Source: Ferrimonas senticii DSM 18821 (GTDB lineage Bacteria; Pseudomonadota; Gammaproteobacteria; Enterobacterales; Shewanellaceae). Taken from it: 39,184 nucleotides of DNA. The stretch is taken from positions 1 through 39,184 of the forward strand of contig NZ_AUGM01000024.1 of the NCBI RefSeq assembly GCF_000422665.1, read 5' to 3'. How positions within the stretch are numbered: position 1 is the stretch's first letter; every line of letters starts with the position of its first letter. The notes under the pieces were generated by a model. It made no database searches. It saw nothing but the letters and a program-made list of their open reading frames with translations, and had not been told where the DNA came from. Both the position numbers and the translations under genes were made by a program. This document shows positions 16,205-24,839 of the stretch, in pieces.

Positions 16205-17497
16205 TTACTTGTGGATGCGTTTGATGGTGGCCGCTTTAGCGTCGTAATCGCTGTGACACTGCTGACAGGAATCCGCCGCACGTAACCAAGGCTGGCGGAA
16301 CTTGCCATCTTTGGAGTAGTGGCTCTGATCGTCCGATGGTGCATCCAGATTGATCTTAAACAGGTGGATGTTGTTCGGCATGTGACAATCGGTGCAGCTG
16401 GCCATCATCTTGTGACCTTTAGCGCCGCCGCCGTCAGCGGTGCTGGCAAATTCGATGTCAGTGTGACATTCGCTACACTCACCCAGCATTGCGCCTTCAT
16501 GGCCCGGCTCGTCTTTGTTGGTGGTCGACAGGTGTGGGTTGTGACAATCGGTGCAGCTGAAGTCCTGCTTTGCCCCTAACGCTTCACCGCTGTCTGGATC
16601 CATCCCCAGCAGTGCATCGGAGGCAAAGCGCGCCCCCAGTGGGTATTCCATTACGCGGCCAGAGTGGCTGTCGCCACCAAAGGCTTGGTTGAAGTAGCTG
16701 TCGTAGCTTGGGTACTTACGCTCACCATCTTTGGTGTGACACTCGGCACAGGTGATCGCCATGCCATGACCCATGCTGTCGGAGCGCAGATCGGCGGCGG
16801 TGCGGCCTTTAGCAACTTTGGTGATGTTGTCTTTGCTTGGATCTTCTACGTGCTGGCTACCGGCGCCGTGGCAAGCTTCACACTGAATGCCGCCAAAGGC
16901 GAAGGTGCCGCCCATCCCAGGCAGATTGTCTTGACGCTGCTTGTTGCGATCGTCGCCGGCTTCCGAGGTGTAGGCTTTCCAACCGGTGGTGTGGCAGCTA
17001 CCACAGCTAAATGGGTGCGAATCGGCAGCGTGACCAGCCATGTAATCTAAGCTCGAGTGCGGGCCATAGGCTTGGCCATCTTTAGCTAGATTCAGACGCA
17101 CATTGCTGCCGGTCATGATGTAGCCATCTTTATCGAGGAACATCGCACGGCGGATGTAGCCACCGATTACGTAGCTTACGTCGGCAAAGCTTTCTGGGTT
17201 ACCGGCGCTGTTATCGACCCCTTTGATGTACTGCAAGCCATCGCTGATGTCGGTGAATGGGTACTTTGGTGCTTGGCCATTTTCAATTTTGTTGAGTTTG
17301 AAGTTGTGGCCCGTTTCCAAAAACGAGGCTTTGCCTTGGTGACAGTCGATACAGGTGTCACTGCCAACGTAGCTCAGTTCGGCAGCGGTGGCGGCGTTAT
17401 CAGCCGGACCGGCGTAACTGGCGCTGCACAGCAATAATGCCGCAGCGGTAGCCGACAGAGCGGCCAGCGGAGTAGGGTATAGGGTCATGTTCATCAT
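16205..17497 (-). CDS. Periplasmic octaheme c-type cytochrome
   Basis: This 430-aa protein has a signal peptide ending near SYA-GPADN and eight CXXCH heme c motifs in order: CIDCH, CGSCH, CEACH, CAECH, CTDCH, CSECH, CTDCH and CQQCH. Many extra histidines (ETGHN, DSHPF, MGHGM, PGHEG, KGHKM) could be distal heme ligands. It should act in periplasmic electron transfer or anaerobic respiration; the substrate is not evident. All sites are plain CXXCH, with no CX15CH or CXXCK site of the sulfite or nitrite reductase types. ATGs at 17497 and 17494 are both possible. It lies downstream of a porin gene, behind that gene's terminator, and upstream of an AraC-type regulator. Confidence 0.93.
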   Translation of the reverse strand: MMNMTLYPTPLAALSATAAALLLCSASYAGPADNAATAAELSYVGSDTCIDCHQGKASFLETGHNFKLNKIENGQAPKYPFTDISDGLQYIKGVDNSAGNPESFADVSYVIGGYIRRAMFLDKDGYIMTGSNVRLNLAKDGQAYGPHSSLDYMAGHAADSHPFSCGSCHTTGWKAYTSEAGDDRNKQRQDNLPGMGGTFAFGGIQCEACHGAGSQHVEDPSKDNITKVAKGRTAADLRSDSMGHGMAITCAECHTKDGERKYPSYDSYFNQAFGGDSHSGRVMEYPLGARFASDALLGMDPDSGEALGAKQDFSCTDCHNPHLSTTNKDEPGHEGAMLGECSECHTDIEFASTADGGGAKGHKMMASCTDCHMPNNIHLFKINLDAPSDDQSHYSKDGKFRQPWLRAADSCQQCHSDYDAKAATIKRIHK

Positions 17498-17510
17498 CTC
17501 GATTGGTTGC

Positions 17511-17532
17511 GCGCTGGGTTAGGCGCCAGCGC
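17511..17532. repeat. GC-rich hairpin in the 5' leader of the cytochrome gene
   Basis: GCGCTGG and CCAGCGC pair across 8 nt, 14 bp upstream of the cytochrome start codon. It could form in the mRNA leader and limit translation, or be a dyad for a regulator. The remainder of 17533-17671 is AT-rich in part and probably holds the cytochrome promoter, which I could not fix. Confidence 0.45.
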
Positions 17533-17671
17533 GTCTTGAATACCATCCGAAAATTAATCAAATCGCTTCGGCATCAATAGGTGATTCTTGGCAAGAAAAT
17601 GGCACATATTAGGCGCAGGCTAAGGTCTGTGATCGACCACTCGCCCTGAACCGCGATGGGAGCCTAGCGAC

Positions 17672-17693
17672 AAAAAAGGGGCCAAAGGCCCCT
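17672..17693 (-). terminator. Intrinsic terminator after the porin gene
   Basis: Read on the minus strand, GGGGCC-TTT-GGCCCC is followed by TTTTTT. It lies 28 nt downstream of the porin stop codon. Confidence 0.9.
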
Positions 17694-17720
17694 AAATGAT
17701 CATGTTGTTATCGGCAACGA

Positions 17721-18782
17721 TCAGAACTTGTACCACAAACCGAGGTTGAACAGTTTGTCGTCGGCATCGTAGACGCGTTCGCCGTTGATGTGGTCAACTT
17801 CGGCATCAAAATAGCTGAAGTGGGTGAAGACCTTGGTGCTGCGGCTGATCTGGTAATCCAGGCCGATGCTGTAGTTGGTTACCTGGGTGGCGGCGACGTC
17901 GCTAGAATCCAATTTTACGTGCTGAATTACCTTGTCGATGTACTTGCCGTTGCCGGAGTCATCTTGGCCGTAGCGCGCTTTAAACTTCAGCTTGTCGTTC
18001 AGTGGGTAGTTGGCGCTCAGGACAAAACCGCTGCCATCGAGGTTGTTGTATTTCAGATCTTGGGTGTCTTGGTACAGTGCCCCTAGTTGCCATTGGCCCA
18101 ACTTTACTTGGCTAACGAGACGCCACATCCGCTCTTGTTTTAGGCCGTCGTTATAGGCTGCGCTGAAAAAGTAAGGCTGTTTTTTAAAGCTTTTATCGCC
18201 GTGCAGGAGAGAGACAGCAAAGGGATCGCCCAAGTTGGTTTTGTTGTTGTTCTTGTCCTCGGCATCGTCTTCAAGCAGGTAGTTCACCAGCACGCGGCTA
18301 TTGGCAAACTCGGCGGAGCTGAACTCAACCATGTCTCCCATCCGGTCTTGCCCGGCAAACAGGCGGTTGATATCGGTGTTGGTGAGGTTGAACTGGTCGA
18401 TGCTGCCTTCGGATTTCAAGAATACGGTGAGCATCTTACCGAAGCTGACGGTACCCCAATCGCTTTGCAGGCCAACGAAGATATCCCGCGCTTTGAATGG
18501 CGAGTTGTCATCGGTGTCGTCGCCGTTAAGCATCACTTCCGCTTTGTAGATCAGCGCCAGTTGTTCTGTCAGCGCGCTGCTGCCGCGCAAACCAACGTAA
18601 GAGAAATCATTTTGTAAGGTAGTGCCATCACTGCCGCTGGGGTTAGCGGCAAAGGCGGTGTCGGCCTGAGTGAGAGAGAAGCGCAGATCCCCATAAAAGA
18701 TTGGGGATTGCAGTTGGGCGTGCGCCTGACCGGCCAGCAGACAGCTGGCCAATAATGCGGTATGGGACAGTTTCATCATCAT
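17721..18782 (-). CDS. Outer-membrane porin, Gram-negative general porin type
   Basis: The protein has about 353 aa. The signal peptide ends at AHA-QLQ, and the mature N-terminus IFYGDLRFSLTQ and the motif DFSYVGLRGSSAL are typical of OmpC/Omp32-like trimeric porins. Alternating hydrophobic strands run to a C-terminal phenylalanine (LWYKF), the outer-membrane assembly signal. Three consecutive ATGs (18782, 18779, 18776) follow AAGGAAA; the second or third has the better spacing. A longer frame to 18860 lacks support. It probably allows passage of small anionic or polar solutes; specificity cannot be read. Confidence 0.92.
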   Translation of the reverse strand: MMMKLSHTALLASCLLAGQAHAQLQSPIFYGDLRFSLTQADTAFAANPSGSDGTTLQNDFSYVGLRGSSALTEQLALIYKAEVMLNGDDTDDNSPFKARDIFVGLQSDWGTVSFGKMLTVFLKSEGSIDQFNLTNTDINRLFAGQDRMGDMVEFSSAEFANSRVLVNYLLEDDAEDKNNNKTNLGDPFAVSLLHGDKSFKKQPYFFSAAYNDGLKQERMWRLVSQVKLGQWQLGALYQDTQDLKYNNLDGSGFVLSANYPLNDKLKFKARYGQDDSGNGKYIDKVIQHVKLDSSDVAATQVTNYSIGLDYQISRSTKVFTHFSYFDAEVDHINGERVYDADDKLFNLGLWYKF

Positions 18783-19206
18783 TTTCCTTACTCGCCGAGG
18801 TGATAGCACCAAGGGGACTGGCTGGGCTGCATGGCAGCGTAGGCGGGCAAAGGTAAGCAACCACCGCGGCGCAAAATAGGTGAATAATGGCGTGAAAATG
18901 GTGAATTTAGGGCTGTGGTTCGGGGCTGTGATCTCGCCGAGTTGTGGCCTTGAAAGTGCGATATTCCGCAGTCAGTTCTGACTGAATTAGAGCAAGATCT
19001 AAAAAACAGCGTTCGAAATGTTTTGGGAATAACTGTTGCGCTGATTAATTAATTGTCAGAGTGCTGGTTTATTGTCTGCGATTGGTTGGTATTTTAATCG
19101 CTGTGGTTTTTTGGTAATCACAGCCCATTAACAATTCAGAGCATCCAAAAACATTGCAATCATTACCCTAGTGATACCATCTCGGCCATCTTTTGATTGA
19201 ACCTGA
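18783..19206. promoter_or_regulatory. 424-bp divergent spacer between porin and nucleosidase genes
   Basis: I see no gene here. The part nearest the nucleosidase is AT-rich and should hold its promoter; the left part should hold the porin promoter. One hairpin is visible at 18969-18984 (CAGTCA-GTTC-TGACTG). Confidence 0.5.
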
Positions 19207-19983
19207 TTGGGTAATTGTTTGTTCGTCGTTAATCAACCTCAGCCTATTTTGGTGCAAGGCGCCATGGACGTGGAAACCGCTACGTTAATTGCAGCTCTTA
19301 GCAACGTCGAAGAGCAAACCTTTGGCTCCTGGACCTTCTGGCGTGGCGAATTGGATGGCTACCCAGTAGTGGTATCCCGTACTGAGATCGGCCTTGCCAA
19401 CGCGGCGGCGGCCACTACGTTAGCGATCGCTCACTATCAGCCAAAGTTCATCATTAACCAAGGTACCGCTGGCGGCCATGATCCGCTGTTGTACCGTGGT
19501 GATATCGTGATTGGCGAAGCCAGCTTTAACATGGGTTCTTACAAGACCGAGTTCACCGAAGCAGGTAAGGGCATCGCCCCGACCACTTGGCAGAACTTCG
19601 ATATGACCATGTACCTGCGCGAGCAGGGCGAAGTGGTGGCGCACAATCGTTTTAGCGCCGATCGGGATTTATTGGCGTTGGCGCAGTCTTTGGCCCCAAC
19701 CTACAGCAAAGGCAAAGTGGTGACCGGGGTTATCGGCACCGGCGATGAGTGGAACCGCGAAGTCGACCGGATCAACTGGTTCCACAACACCTTTGGCACT
19801 GCGGTGGAGGAGATGGAAACCTCAGCGGCGGCGCAGGTGGCTCACGCCTTTAAGATCCCGTTTGTGGGCATTCGGGTGTTGTCGAACACCGACCAACACA
19901 ACCAAGACTTTGAAGAGTACACCGCCGTAGATTGCCAATTGTTTGTATTGGATGTGCTCAAAGCGCTGATTAAGCAGCAATAA
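19207..19983 (+). CDS. Nucleosidase of the MTA/SAH nucleosidase (PNP/UDP) superfamily
   Basis: The protein has up to 258 aa. [10 protein letters not shown] corresponds to the N-terminal IGAMEEE segment of MTA/SAH nucleosidases, INQGTAGG to the purine-binding glycine motif, and [15 protein letters not shown] to the VEMEAAA ribose-binding stretch. The segment that carries the catalytic Asp in E. coli MtnN (RAISDVAD) reads RVLSNTDQ here, so the position appears to be Asn. Substrate specificity is therefore uncertain. An in-frame stop directly precedes the TTG at 19207. The first ATG (19264) would cut off the conserved start, so TTG at 19207 or 19219 is used. It lies upstream of nupC, so nucleoside breakdown and uptake are probably linked. 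Confidence 0.82.
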   Translation: MGNCLFVVNQPQPILVQGAMDVETATLIAALSNVEEQTFGSWTFWRGELDGYPVVVSRTEIGLANAAAATTLAIAHYQPKFIINQGTAGGHDPLLYRGDIVIGEASFNMGSYKTEFTEAGKGIAPTTWQNFDMTMYLREQGEVVAHNRFSADRDLLALAQSLAPTYSKGKVVTGVIGTGDEWNREVDRINWFHNTFGTAVEEMETSAAAQVAHAFKIPFVGIRVLSNTDQHNQDFEEYTAVDCQLFVLDVLKALIKQQ

Positions 19984-19993
19984 CTCTTTTTAA

Positions 19994-20024
19994 CGAAGCG
20001 ACACCTTAAGTGTCGCTTCGGTTT
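19994..20024 (+). terminator. Strong hairpin between nucleosidase and nupC (terminator or attenuator)
   Basis: An 11-bp perfect stem (CGAAGCGACAC / GTGTCGCTTCG) with loop CTTAA is followed by GTTTCTCT, 11 nt after the nucleosidase stop. The T run is imperfect, so partial read-through into nupC is plausible. Confidence 0.75.
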
Positions 20025-20057
20025 CTCTGTTCCCTCTCAATAAAAATTAATACCCCC

Positions 20058-21326
20058 ATGGAAATTGCACTTAGCCTTGTTGGCATTGTTGTTCTGCTGC
20101 TGATCGCGTATCTGGCTTCAGAAGATCGTGGCGCCATTAATTACCGTACCGTTGGTTTGGCCTTTGTTATCCAGTTTGCGCTGGGCGGCTTTATTCTCTA
20201 TTCCGAGATGGGGCAGTCGGTGATTTTGGCGATGGCCAACTTTGTCTCCACCGTCATTGGCTACAGCAATACCGGCATCGAGTTCCTGTTCGGTGGCTTG
20301 GTGAGCCCAAAGATGTTTGAACTGTTCGGCAGCGGTGGCTTTGTGCTGGCGCTGCGGGTGCTGCCAATCATCGTGTTCTTCTCGGCGCTGTCGGCGGTGC
20401 TGTACTACCTGGGCATTATGCAGTGGGTGGTGAAACTGGTGGGTGGGGCGCTGCAAAAGCTGCTGAAAACCAGTAAGGCGGAATCGATGTCGGCCAGCGC
20501 CAACATCTTCTTAGGCGTGACCGAAGCGCCGCTGCTGATTAAGCCGTACGTGCCAACCATGACCCGCTCGGAACTGTTCGCGGTGATGTCTGGTGGTTTG
20601 GCGTCGATCGCTGGCACCATGCTGGCCAGCTACGCTCAGTTGGGGATCAACATGGAATACCTGCTGGCGGCCTCGCTGATGGCGGCGCCGGGTGGTTTGC
20701 TGTTCGCCAAGATCCTGATCCCGCAAACCGAAGAGGTCAATGAGCGCGCCGATGACAGCAGCGAGGAAACCCCACCAAGCAACATCATCGATGCCGCCAC
20801 CACCGGCACCATCAATGGTTTGTATCTGGCGCTGACCGTGGGCGCACTGCTGCTGACCTTCGTGTCACTGGTGGCAATGCTGAACGGCATTTTGGGCGGC
20901 ATCGGCAGCTGGTTTGGTCTTGAAGAGTTAAGCCTGCAGCTGATCTTAAGTTACCTATTTGCACCAATTGCGCTGCTGATGGGGGTATCTTGGGATGAAG
21001 CGATGCTGGCGGGGTCGTTCATCGGCCAGAAGATCGTTATCAACGAATTCTTTGCCTACATCAACTTGGCGCCATACCTGACTGGCGATGCCATCGTCGA
21101 AGCCACTGGCTTAGCGATGACCGAGCGCACCCAAGTGATCCTGTCGTTCGCCCTATGTGGTTTTGCCAACTTTGGTACCGTGGCGATCGCCATCGGTGGC
21201 ATCGGTGCCTTGGTACCAAGCCGTCGTTCTGAACTGGCATCATTAGGCTTTAAAGCGCTGTTGGCGGGTATTCTGTCTAACCTGATGGCCGCCACCATCG
21301 CCGGGATCTTTGTTGGTTTGAATTAA
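20058..21326 (+). CDS. nupC: NupC-type concentrative nucleoside transporter
   Basis: This 422-aa inner-membrane symporter belongs to the CNT family. It has an N-terminal helix pair (LSLVGIVVLLLIAYLASEDR; INYRTVGLAFVIQFALGGF) and the family motifs GYSNTGIEFLFGGLV, LPIIVFFSALSAVLYYLGIMQ, SMSASANIFLGVTEAPLLIKPY, MSGGLASIAGTMLASYA and QKIVINEFFAYINL. It imports nucleosides with protons or sodium. ATG at 20058 is chosen because homology begins there; the frame extends to 20010 but falls in the upstream hairpin. No clear ribosome binding site precedes it. It is closed by a strong terminator. Confidence 0.95.
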   Translation: MEIALSLVGIVVLLLIAYLASEDRGAINYRTVGLAFVIQFALGGFILYSEMGQSVILAMANFVSTVIGYSNTGIEFLFGGLVSPKMFELFGSGGFVLALRVLPIIVFFSALSAVLYYLGIMQWVVKLVGGALQKLLKTSKAESMSASANIFLGVTEAPLLIKPYVPTMTRSELFAVMSGGLASIAGTMLASYAQLGINMEYLLAASLMAAPGGLLFAKILIPQTEEVNERADDSSEETPPSNIIDAATTGTINGLYLALTVGALLLTFVSLVAMLNGILGGIGSWFGLEELSLQLILSYLFAPIALLMGVSWDEAMLAGSFIGQKIVINEFFAYINLAPYLTGDAIVEATGLAMTERTQVILSFALCGFANFGTVAIAIGGIGALVPSRRSELASLGFKALLAGILSNLMAATIAGIFVGLN

Positions 21327-21348
21327 TATCTTCAGACCGTCATCAGAA

Positions 21349-21378
21349 AGAGAGTCCAAGTGGGCTCTCTTTTTTTTG
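21349..21378 (+). terminator. Intrinsic terminator after nupC
   Basis: AGAGAGTCC pairs with GGGCTCTCT (one G.T pair) around a short loop and is followed by a run of T's. Confidence 0.9.
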
Positions 21379-21404
21379 ACATTAACATTAAGGGCAAGGG
21401 TATT
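21376..21404 (+). promoter_or_regulatory. Candidate sigma-70 promoter of the yjbH-like gene
   Basis: TTGACA at 21376-21381 is a perfect -35 box that begins in the T run of the nupC terminator. GGTATT, 17 nt further on, is only a partial -10 box. The call rests mainly on the -35 match. Confidence 0.35.
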
Positions 21405-21484
21405 GGTAAGACCCAGTCGCTTGCGTTTGCTATGGTTGATGATGCACGTTAACAATAACAAACAATCAAAGGAATGAGTGGGTT

Positions 21485-23536
21485 ATGGCAAATGGTAGGG
21501 CATTTCTTGGCGGCTTACTGGTCGTTTGCACATCGGCGTACGGTGATGGCATTGAAACTCTACCGGCGCAGCAAGCGTTTTCTGGGTTGTTGCTTACCCC
21601 CAATGCACAAGTTCAGGATACTGGCAGTTTTGCGTTTAGCTTTGCCCAAGGGCAACCCTACCGTGGCCAGATTAGTGCTTTGGATACTTTGCAATTTGCC
21701 GCTGGAGTGTTTGCTGGATTTGAGGCCAATGGTCGGATCGTCACCCGTGACTATGACAGCAATTGCTTTACCGAAGGTTGTGGCATTCGAGACTTATCAG
21801 CCTCTGCCAAGTACCAGTTGCCGCAATGGTTCTCGCCGCAACTGAATCTGGCGCTTGGGGTACAGGATCTTGAGGGCGCGGCTAATAACTTCGGCGCCTA
21901 CTATGCGGTTGCCGATTACCAATTGCAGGCGCTGCCACTGCGCATTAGCGCCGGTTACGGTAAATCCGATGTAACCTTGGATGTGCTCAATGGCCCGTTT
22001 GCTGGCATTGAATATCAACCGCTCGACTTTATGCAGTTGCTGGCGGAACACGATGGCGGCGGCACTAATGCGGCGTTCAAATTATTTACCCCTGAAGGAT
22101 TGTTGCCCTTTGGTATGCAGTTGAGTGGCGGCTATCAGTTATACAGTAGCCATGCGTCGCAGCAGGATATGTGGCAAGCCTCATTGTCCGTGCCTTTGCT
22201 TGGGGTTACCCAAGCGCAATCGTTACCCCCGACATTGGCGTTAGCCGATAAGCTGGCGCTGCAACAACAGCACGCTGATGCGGCGACCATCGATAGCGTA
22301 ATGCAGGCGCTGACGAACGAGGGGTTTATCAATCTGCGGGTTGGGGTGCATCAGGGCCAGCCATTATTTACCGTTGAAAACCGGCGCTACAACCACAACC
22401 CAGCCGATGGCCTAGGGGTCGCGCTTGGGATCATCTCTAGCTATTTGGGCGAGGATGCTCGTGCTGAATTGGGGGCAAGTGGCAGTGGAGATCGCTTTAC
22501 GCTAGTGCAAATGATCAATGGTGTGCCGATGTTGGCGGTGCGTACCTCATCAGAGTGTTATCGAGCGTTTATTGCCAGCGGCCAGCGCTGTGGTGATTTG
22601 ACCTTCAGTGATGATCGGCTGCCCAGTTTGCTGCAGCAAGTGGCATGGCGCGATGAGATGCAGCAAACCAGTTTTGGCCGTAGCCAACTGATTGTGATGC
22701 CGATGCTGCGCCACGCGACCGCGACGGAATATGGAGTGTTTGATTATTCACTGGCGGCGGGGATCAATCTATATACCAACCTGTGGCAAGGAGTGGCGGT
22801 TGATCTACGTTATACGATACCTATCGCCAGCAGTGATGATTATGACGATGGCCTTTGGCGCAACGCTAAGCACCAAAGCGAACTTGATCGAGCGTTGCTC
22901 CATCAAGCGTTTCGATTGAATGGGCGGATCACCACCCAGTTTTCGGCCGGGCTTATTCGTTCGGACTATCTTGGTGGCTTAAATGAGAGCCGCTGGACCA
23001 GCGCAACCGGTCGCCATGCGATCGGCTGGGAGGCCAGTTACTTTGAACATCAAGATCTGAATACTGAGCGGCAAACATTGCTGGGGCGCTATAGTTTGCA
23101 GGTGCCAGAGTGGTCGTGGCAATTGGGGCTTGAAGCGGGGGAGTATTGGCGCGGCGATCAGGGGGTAACCGTGACGTCGACCCATTGGCTTGGGGATGTG
23201 GCGCTGCGGGCAAGTTACTTGGTTAGCCAAGCGCAAGGCAGTGATGACCGTGAGCAGTTCCTGACGTTATCAATCAACATACCGCTGACCTGGTGGCGTG
23301 ATATGAAGCCACGCTATCTGCAGTTGCGCGGCACTGATCAGTTCACCCACAGCGTACAAACTCGGATTGGTGAAAGTCACAATAATTTGAATACGGGCTT
23401 GGGCAATCGCGTGGCACTACAGCATGATTTAACGCGGCAGTATTACCAGCGCGACCGTTTTGGTTTGGCTTATTATCAACAGCAACAGACTCGCCTGCGA
23501 AACGCCTATCTGCGTTATATCGACAGCGCCTTATAA
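21485..23536 (+). CDS. YjbH-like outer-membrane protein (exopolysaccharide-associated, DUF940)
   Basis: This 683-aa protein has a signal peptide (about 1-19, cleavage near AYG). The N-terminal part follows the YjbH pattern: FSGLLLTPNAQVQDTGSFAFSF, IRDLSASAKYQLP, LNLALGVQDLEGAANNFGAYYAVADYQ and LRISAGYGKS. The C-terminal half has many alternating beta strands, fitting a beta-barrel. In E. coli YjbH belongs to the yjbEFGH exopolysaccharide operon. Here no yjbE, yjbF or yjbG neighbours are present, so the gene stands alone between nupC and purC. AAAGGA lies 11 nt upstream of the ATG. Its role in polymer export is an inference from the family. Confidence 0.82.
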   Translation: MANGRAFLGGLLVVCTSAYGDGIETLPAQQAFSGLLLTPNAQVQDTGSFAFSFAQGQPYRGQISALDTLQFAAGVFAGFEANGRIVTRDYDSNCFTEGCGIRDLSASAKYQLPQWFSPQLNLALGVQDLEGAANNFGAYYAVADYQLQALPLRISAGYGKSDVTLDVLNGPFAGIEYQPLDFMQLLAEHDGGGTNAAFKLFTPEGLLPFGMQLSGGYQLYSSHASQQDMWQASLSVPLLGVTQAQSLPPTLALADKLALQQQHADAATIDSVMQALTNEGFINLRVGVHQGQPLFTVENRRYNHNPADGLGVALGIISSYLGEDARAELGASGSGDRFTLVQMINGVPMLAVRTSSECYRAFIASGQRCGDLTFSDDRLPSLLQQVAWRDEMQQTSFGRSQLIVMPMLRHATATEYGVFDYSLAAGINLYTNLWQGVAVDLRYTIPIASSDDYDDGLWRNAKHQSELDRALLHQAFRLNGRITTQFSAGLIRSDYLGGLNESRWTSATGRHAIGWEASYFEHQDLNTERQTLLGRYSLQVPEWSWQLGLEAGEYWRGDQGVTVTSTHWLGDVALRASYLVSQAQGSDDREQFLTLSINIPLTWWRDMKPRYLQLRGTDQFTHSVQTRIGESHNNLNTGLGNRVALQHDLTRQYYQRDRFGLAYYQQQQTRLRNAYLRYIDSAL

Positions 23537-23575
23537 GGGCGTCAAACAGCGGATTGTAAATCATTAAATAAAACT

Positions 23576-23607
23576 AAGGGGCCAGAGTTAGTTAACTCCG
23601 GCCCCTT
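23576..23607. terminator. Bidirectional terminator between yjbH-like gene and purC
   Basis: AAGGGGCC ... GGCCCCTT continues inward as GAGTTA/TAACTC with one mismatch, making a long stem. The minus-strand side is followed by TTAGTTTTATTT and the plus side by GGTTTGTTT. It serves both convergent genes. Confidence 0.88.
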
Positions 23608-23619
23608 GGTTTGTTTCAC

Positions 23620-24723
23620 TTAAACGATCAAATCAAATTGATCTCGCAGAATATCGATGATCTCCGCCTTTGGATTGGCGCTCAGTTCAATCTTTTGGCC
23701 GGTGATTTTTTCAGCGATATCCAAATAGGTTTTCGATACCTGCATCAACACTTCGACAGGTAGCGCATTGTCGCGAGCAAGCGCGCTGCGCTCTTCCATC
23801 CGATCTTTATTCAACAGAATATCGGGATCCGGGAAGTGGCTAAGCAGCTGTTGGCGGAAGCCCTCTTTGGATTGTTCAATGATTTGACCATCACGGTAGG
23901 CGGCGCCATCCCAAATCCGCGAGGAATCAGGGGTGCCGACCTCATCCATGTAGATCAACTTATCATTGCCAGCGGCATCGGTGACGTAGCCAAACTCGAA
24001 TTTGGTATCAACGAATACCTGATCTAATTCCGCCAGTGCATTGCTGATCAGCTCAAACCCTTCTTTTAGCAAGGTTTCGTAGCGTTCAATATCAGCCGAT
24101 TGCTTGAAATTGAAGGCGGCATAGTTGTCCTCGATATTCTGCCGAGTGATGTTAACGTCATCTTGAGCAGGTACCCCAGGGATCCCTTGTAAAATGCCTT
24201 TGGTGGAGGGGGTGATCAGCAATTCCGGCAGCATTTGATCTTTGCTCAAGCCTTCTGGCAGTTGGATACCACAGAAATCTCGTTCGCCCTTGCTGTAAGC
24301 GCGCCACATCGAACCGGTGATGTACTGACGAGCAATCGCCTCAATCATTACTGGCTTGGCTTTTTGAACGATCCAAACAAATGGATGAGGAATTTCCAAA
24401 ATGTGGCTGTCTGCCAAGCCGTGCTCTTTAAACAGCTTGAACCAGTGATTAGAGATGGCATTCAGTGCTGCGCCTTTGCCTGGAACACCCCGCATGTCAC
24501 CTTCGCCATGCCAGATGCAATCAAACGCCGAGATCCGATCGGAGATCACCATGATTGCCAGTGGCGCGTCGGCTGCAACATCGTAGCCACGCTGTTGAAT
24601 CAAACGGGCGCTGTCGGCCTCGGTTAACCAGTAAACCGAGCGAACCTTGCCGGAATGAACCGGCTTATCAGTGCGGATGGGAAGATCGTTGTTAATGGCC
24701 AAAACCTGATCGGCAAGACTCAT
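23620..24723 (-). CDS. purC: SAICAR synthetase PurC, long form
   Basis: This 367-aa phosphoribosylaminoimidazole-succinocarboxamide synthase catalyses the ATP-dependent aspartate addition step of purine synthesis. It has [10 protein letters not shown] near the start (nucleotide-binding loop), [45 protein letters not shown] and the long insertions of the ~367-aa form known from Vibrio and Shewanella. The track frame runs to 24759, but ATG at 24723 with AGGA about 10 nt upstream gives the expected length and N-terminus. It is transcribed toward a shared bidirectional terminator. Confidence 0.97.
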   Translation of the reverse strand: MSLADQVLAINNDLPIRTDKPVHSGKVRSVYWLTEADSARLIQQRGYDVAADAPLAIMVISDRISAFDCIWHGEGDMRGVPGKGAALNAISNHWFKLFKEHGLADSHILEIPHPFVWIVQKAKPVMIEAIARQYITGSMWRAYSKGERDFCGIQLPEGLSKDQMLPELLITPSTKGILQGIPGVPAQDDVNITRQNIEDNYAAFNFKQSADIERYETLLKEGFELISNALAELDQVFVDTKFEFGYVTDAAGNDKLIYMDEVGTPDSSRIWDGAAYRDGQIIEQSKEGFRQQLLSHFPDPDILLNKDRMEERSALARDNALPVEVLMQVSKTYLDIAEKITGQKIELSANPKAEIIDILRDQFDLIV

Positions 24724-24815
24724 AGTCACTGTCCTGTGTAAGTGGGTAGGGGCCGTCATCGTGTAGTGATTGTTGTTCTGTGGCGAGCCACAGCGATGAG
24801 CAGCGCAGCGATGAT

Positions 24816-24831
24816 ATCAAAAGCGTTGCGG
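24816..24831 (-). promoter_or_regulatory. Weak PurR-box-like sequence upstream of purC
   Basis: On the minus strand CCGCAACGCTTTTGAT matches roughly 9 of 14 defined positions of the PurR operator. The central CG is shifted by one base, which argues against it. It lies about 93 bp upstream of the purC ATG, where an operator would be expected. Confidence 0.25.
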
Positions 24832-24839
24832 ACAAAAAC

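Noticed and set aside
21474-21845. A 123-codon frame starting just after AAAGGA upstream of the yjbH-like gene
   Set aside because: It is out of frame with the long YjbH-like gene, which carries the recognisable family sequence.
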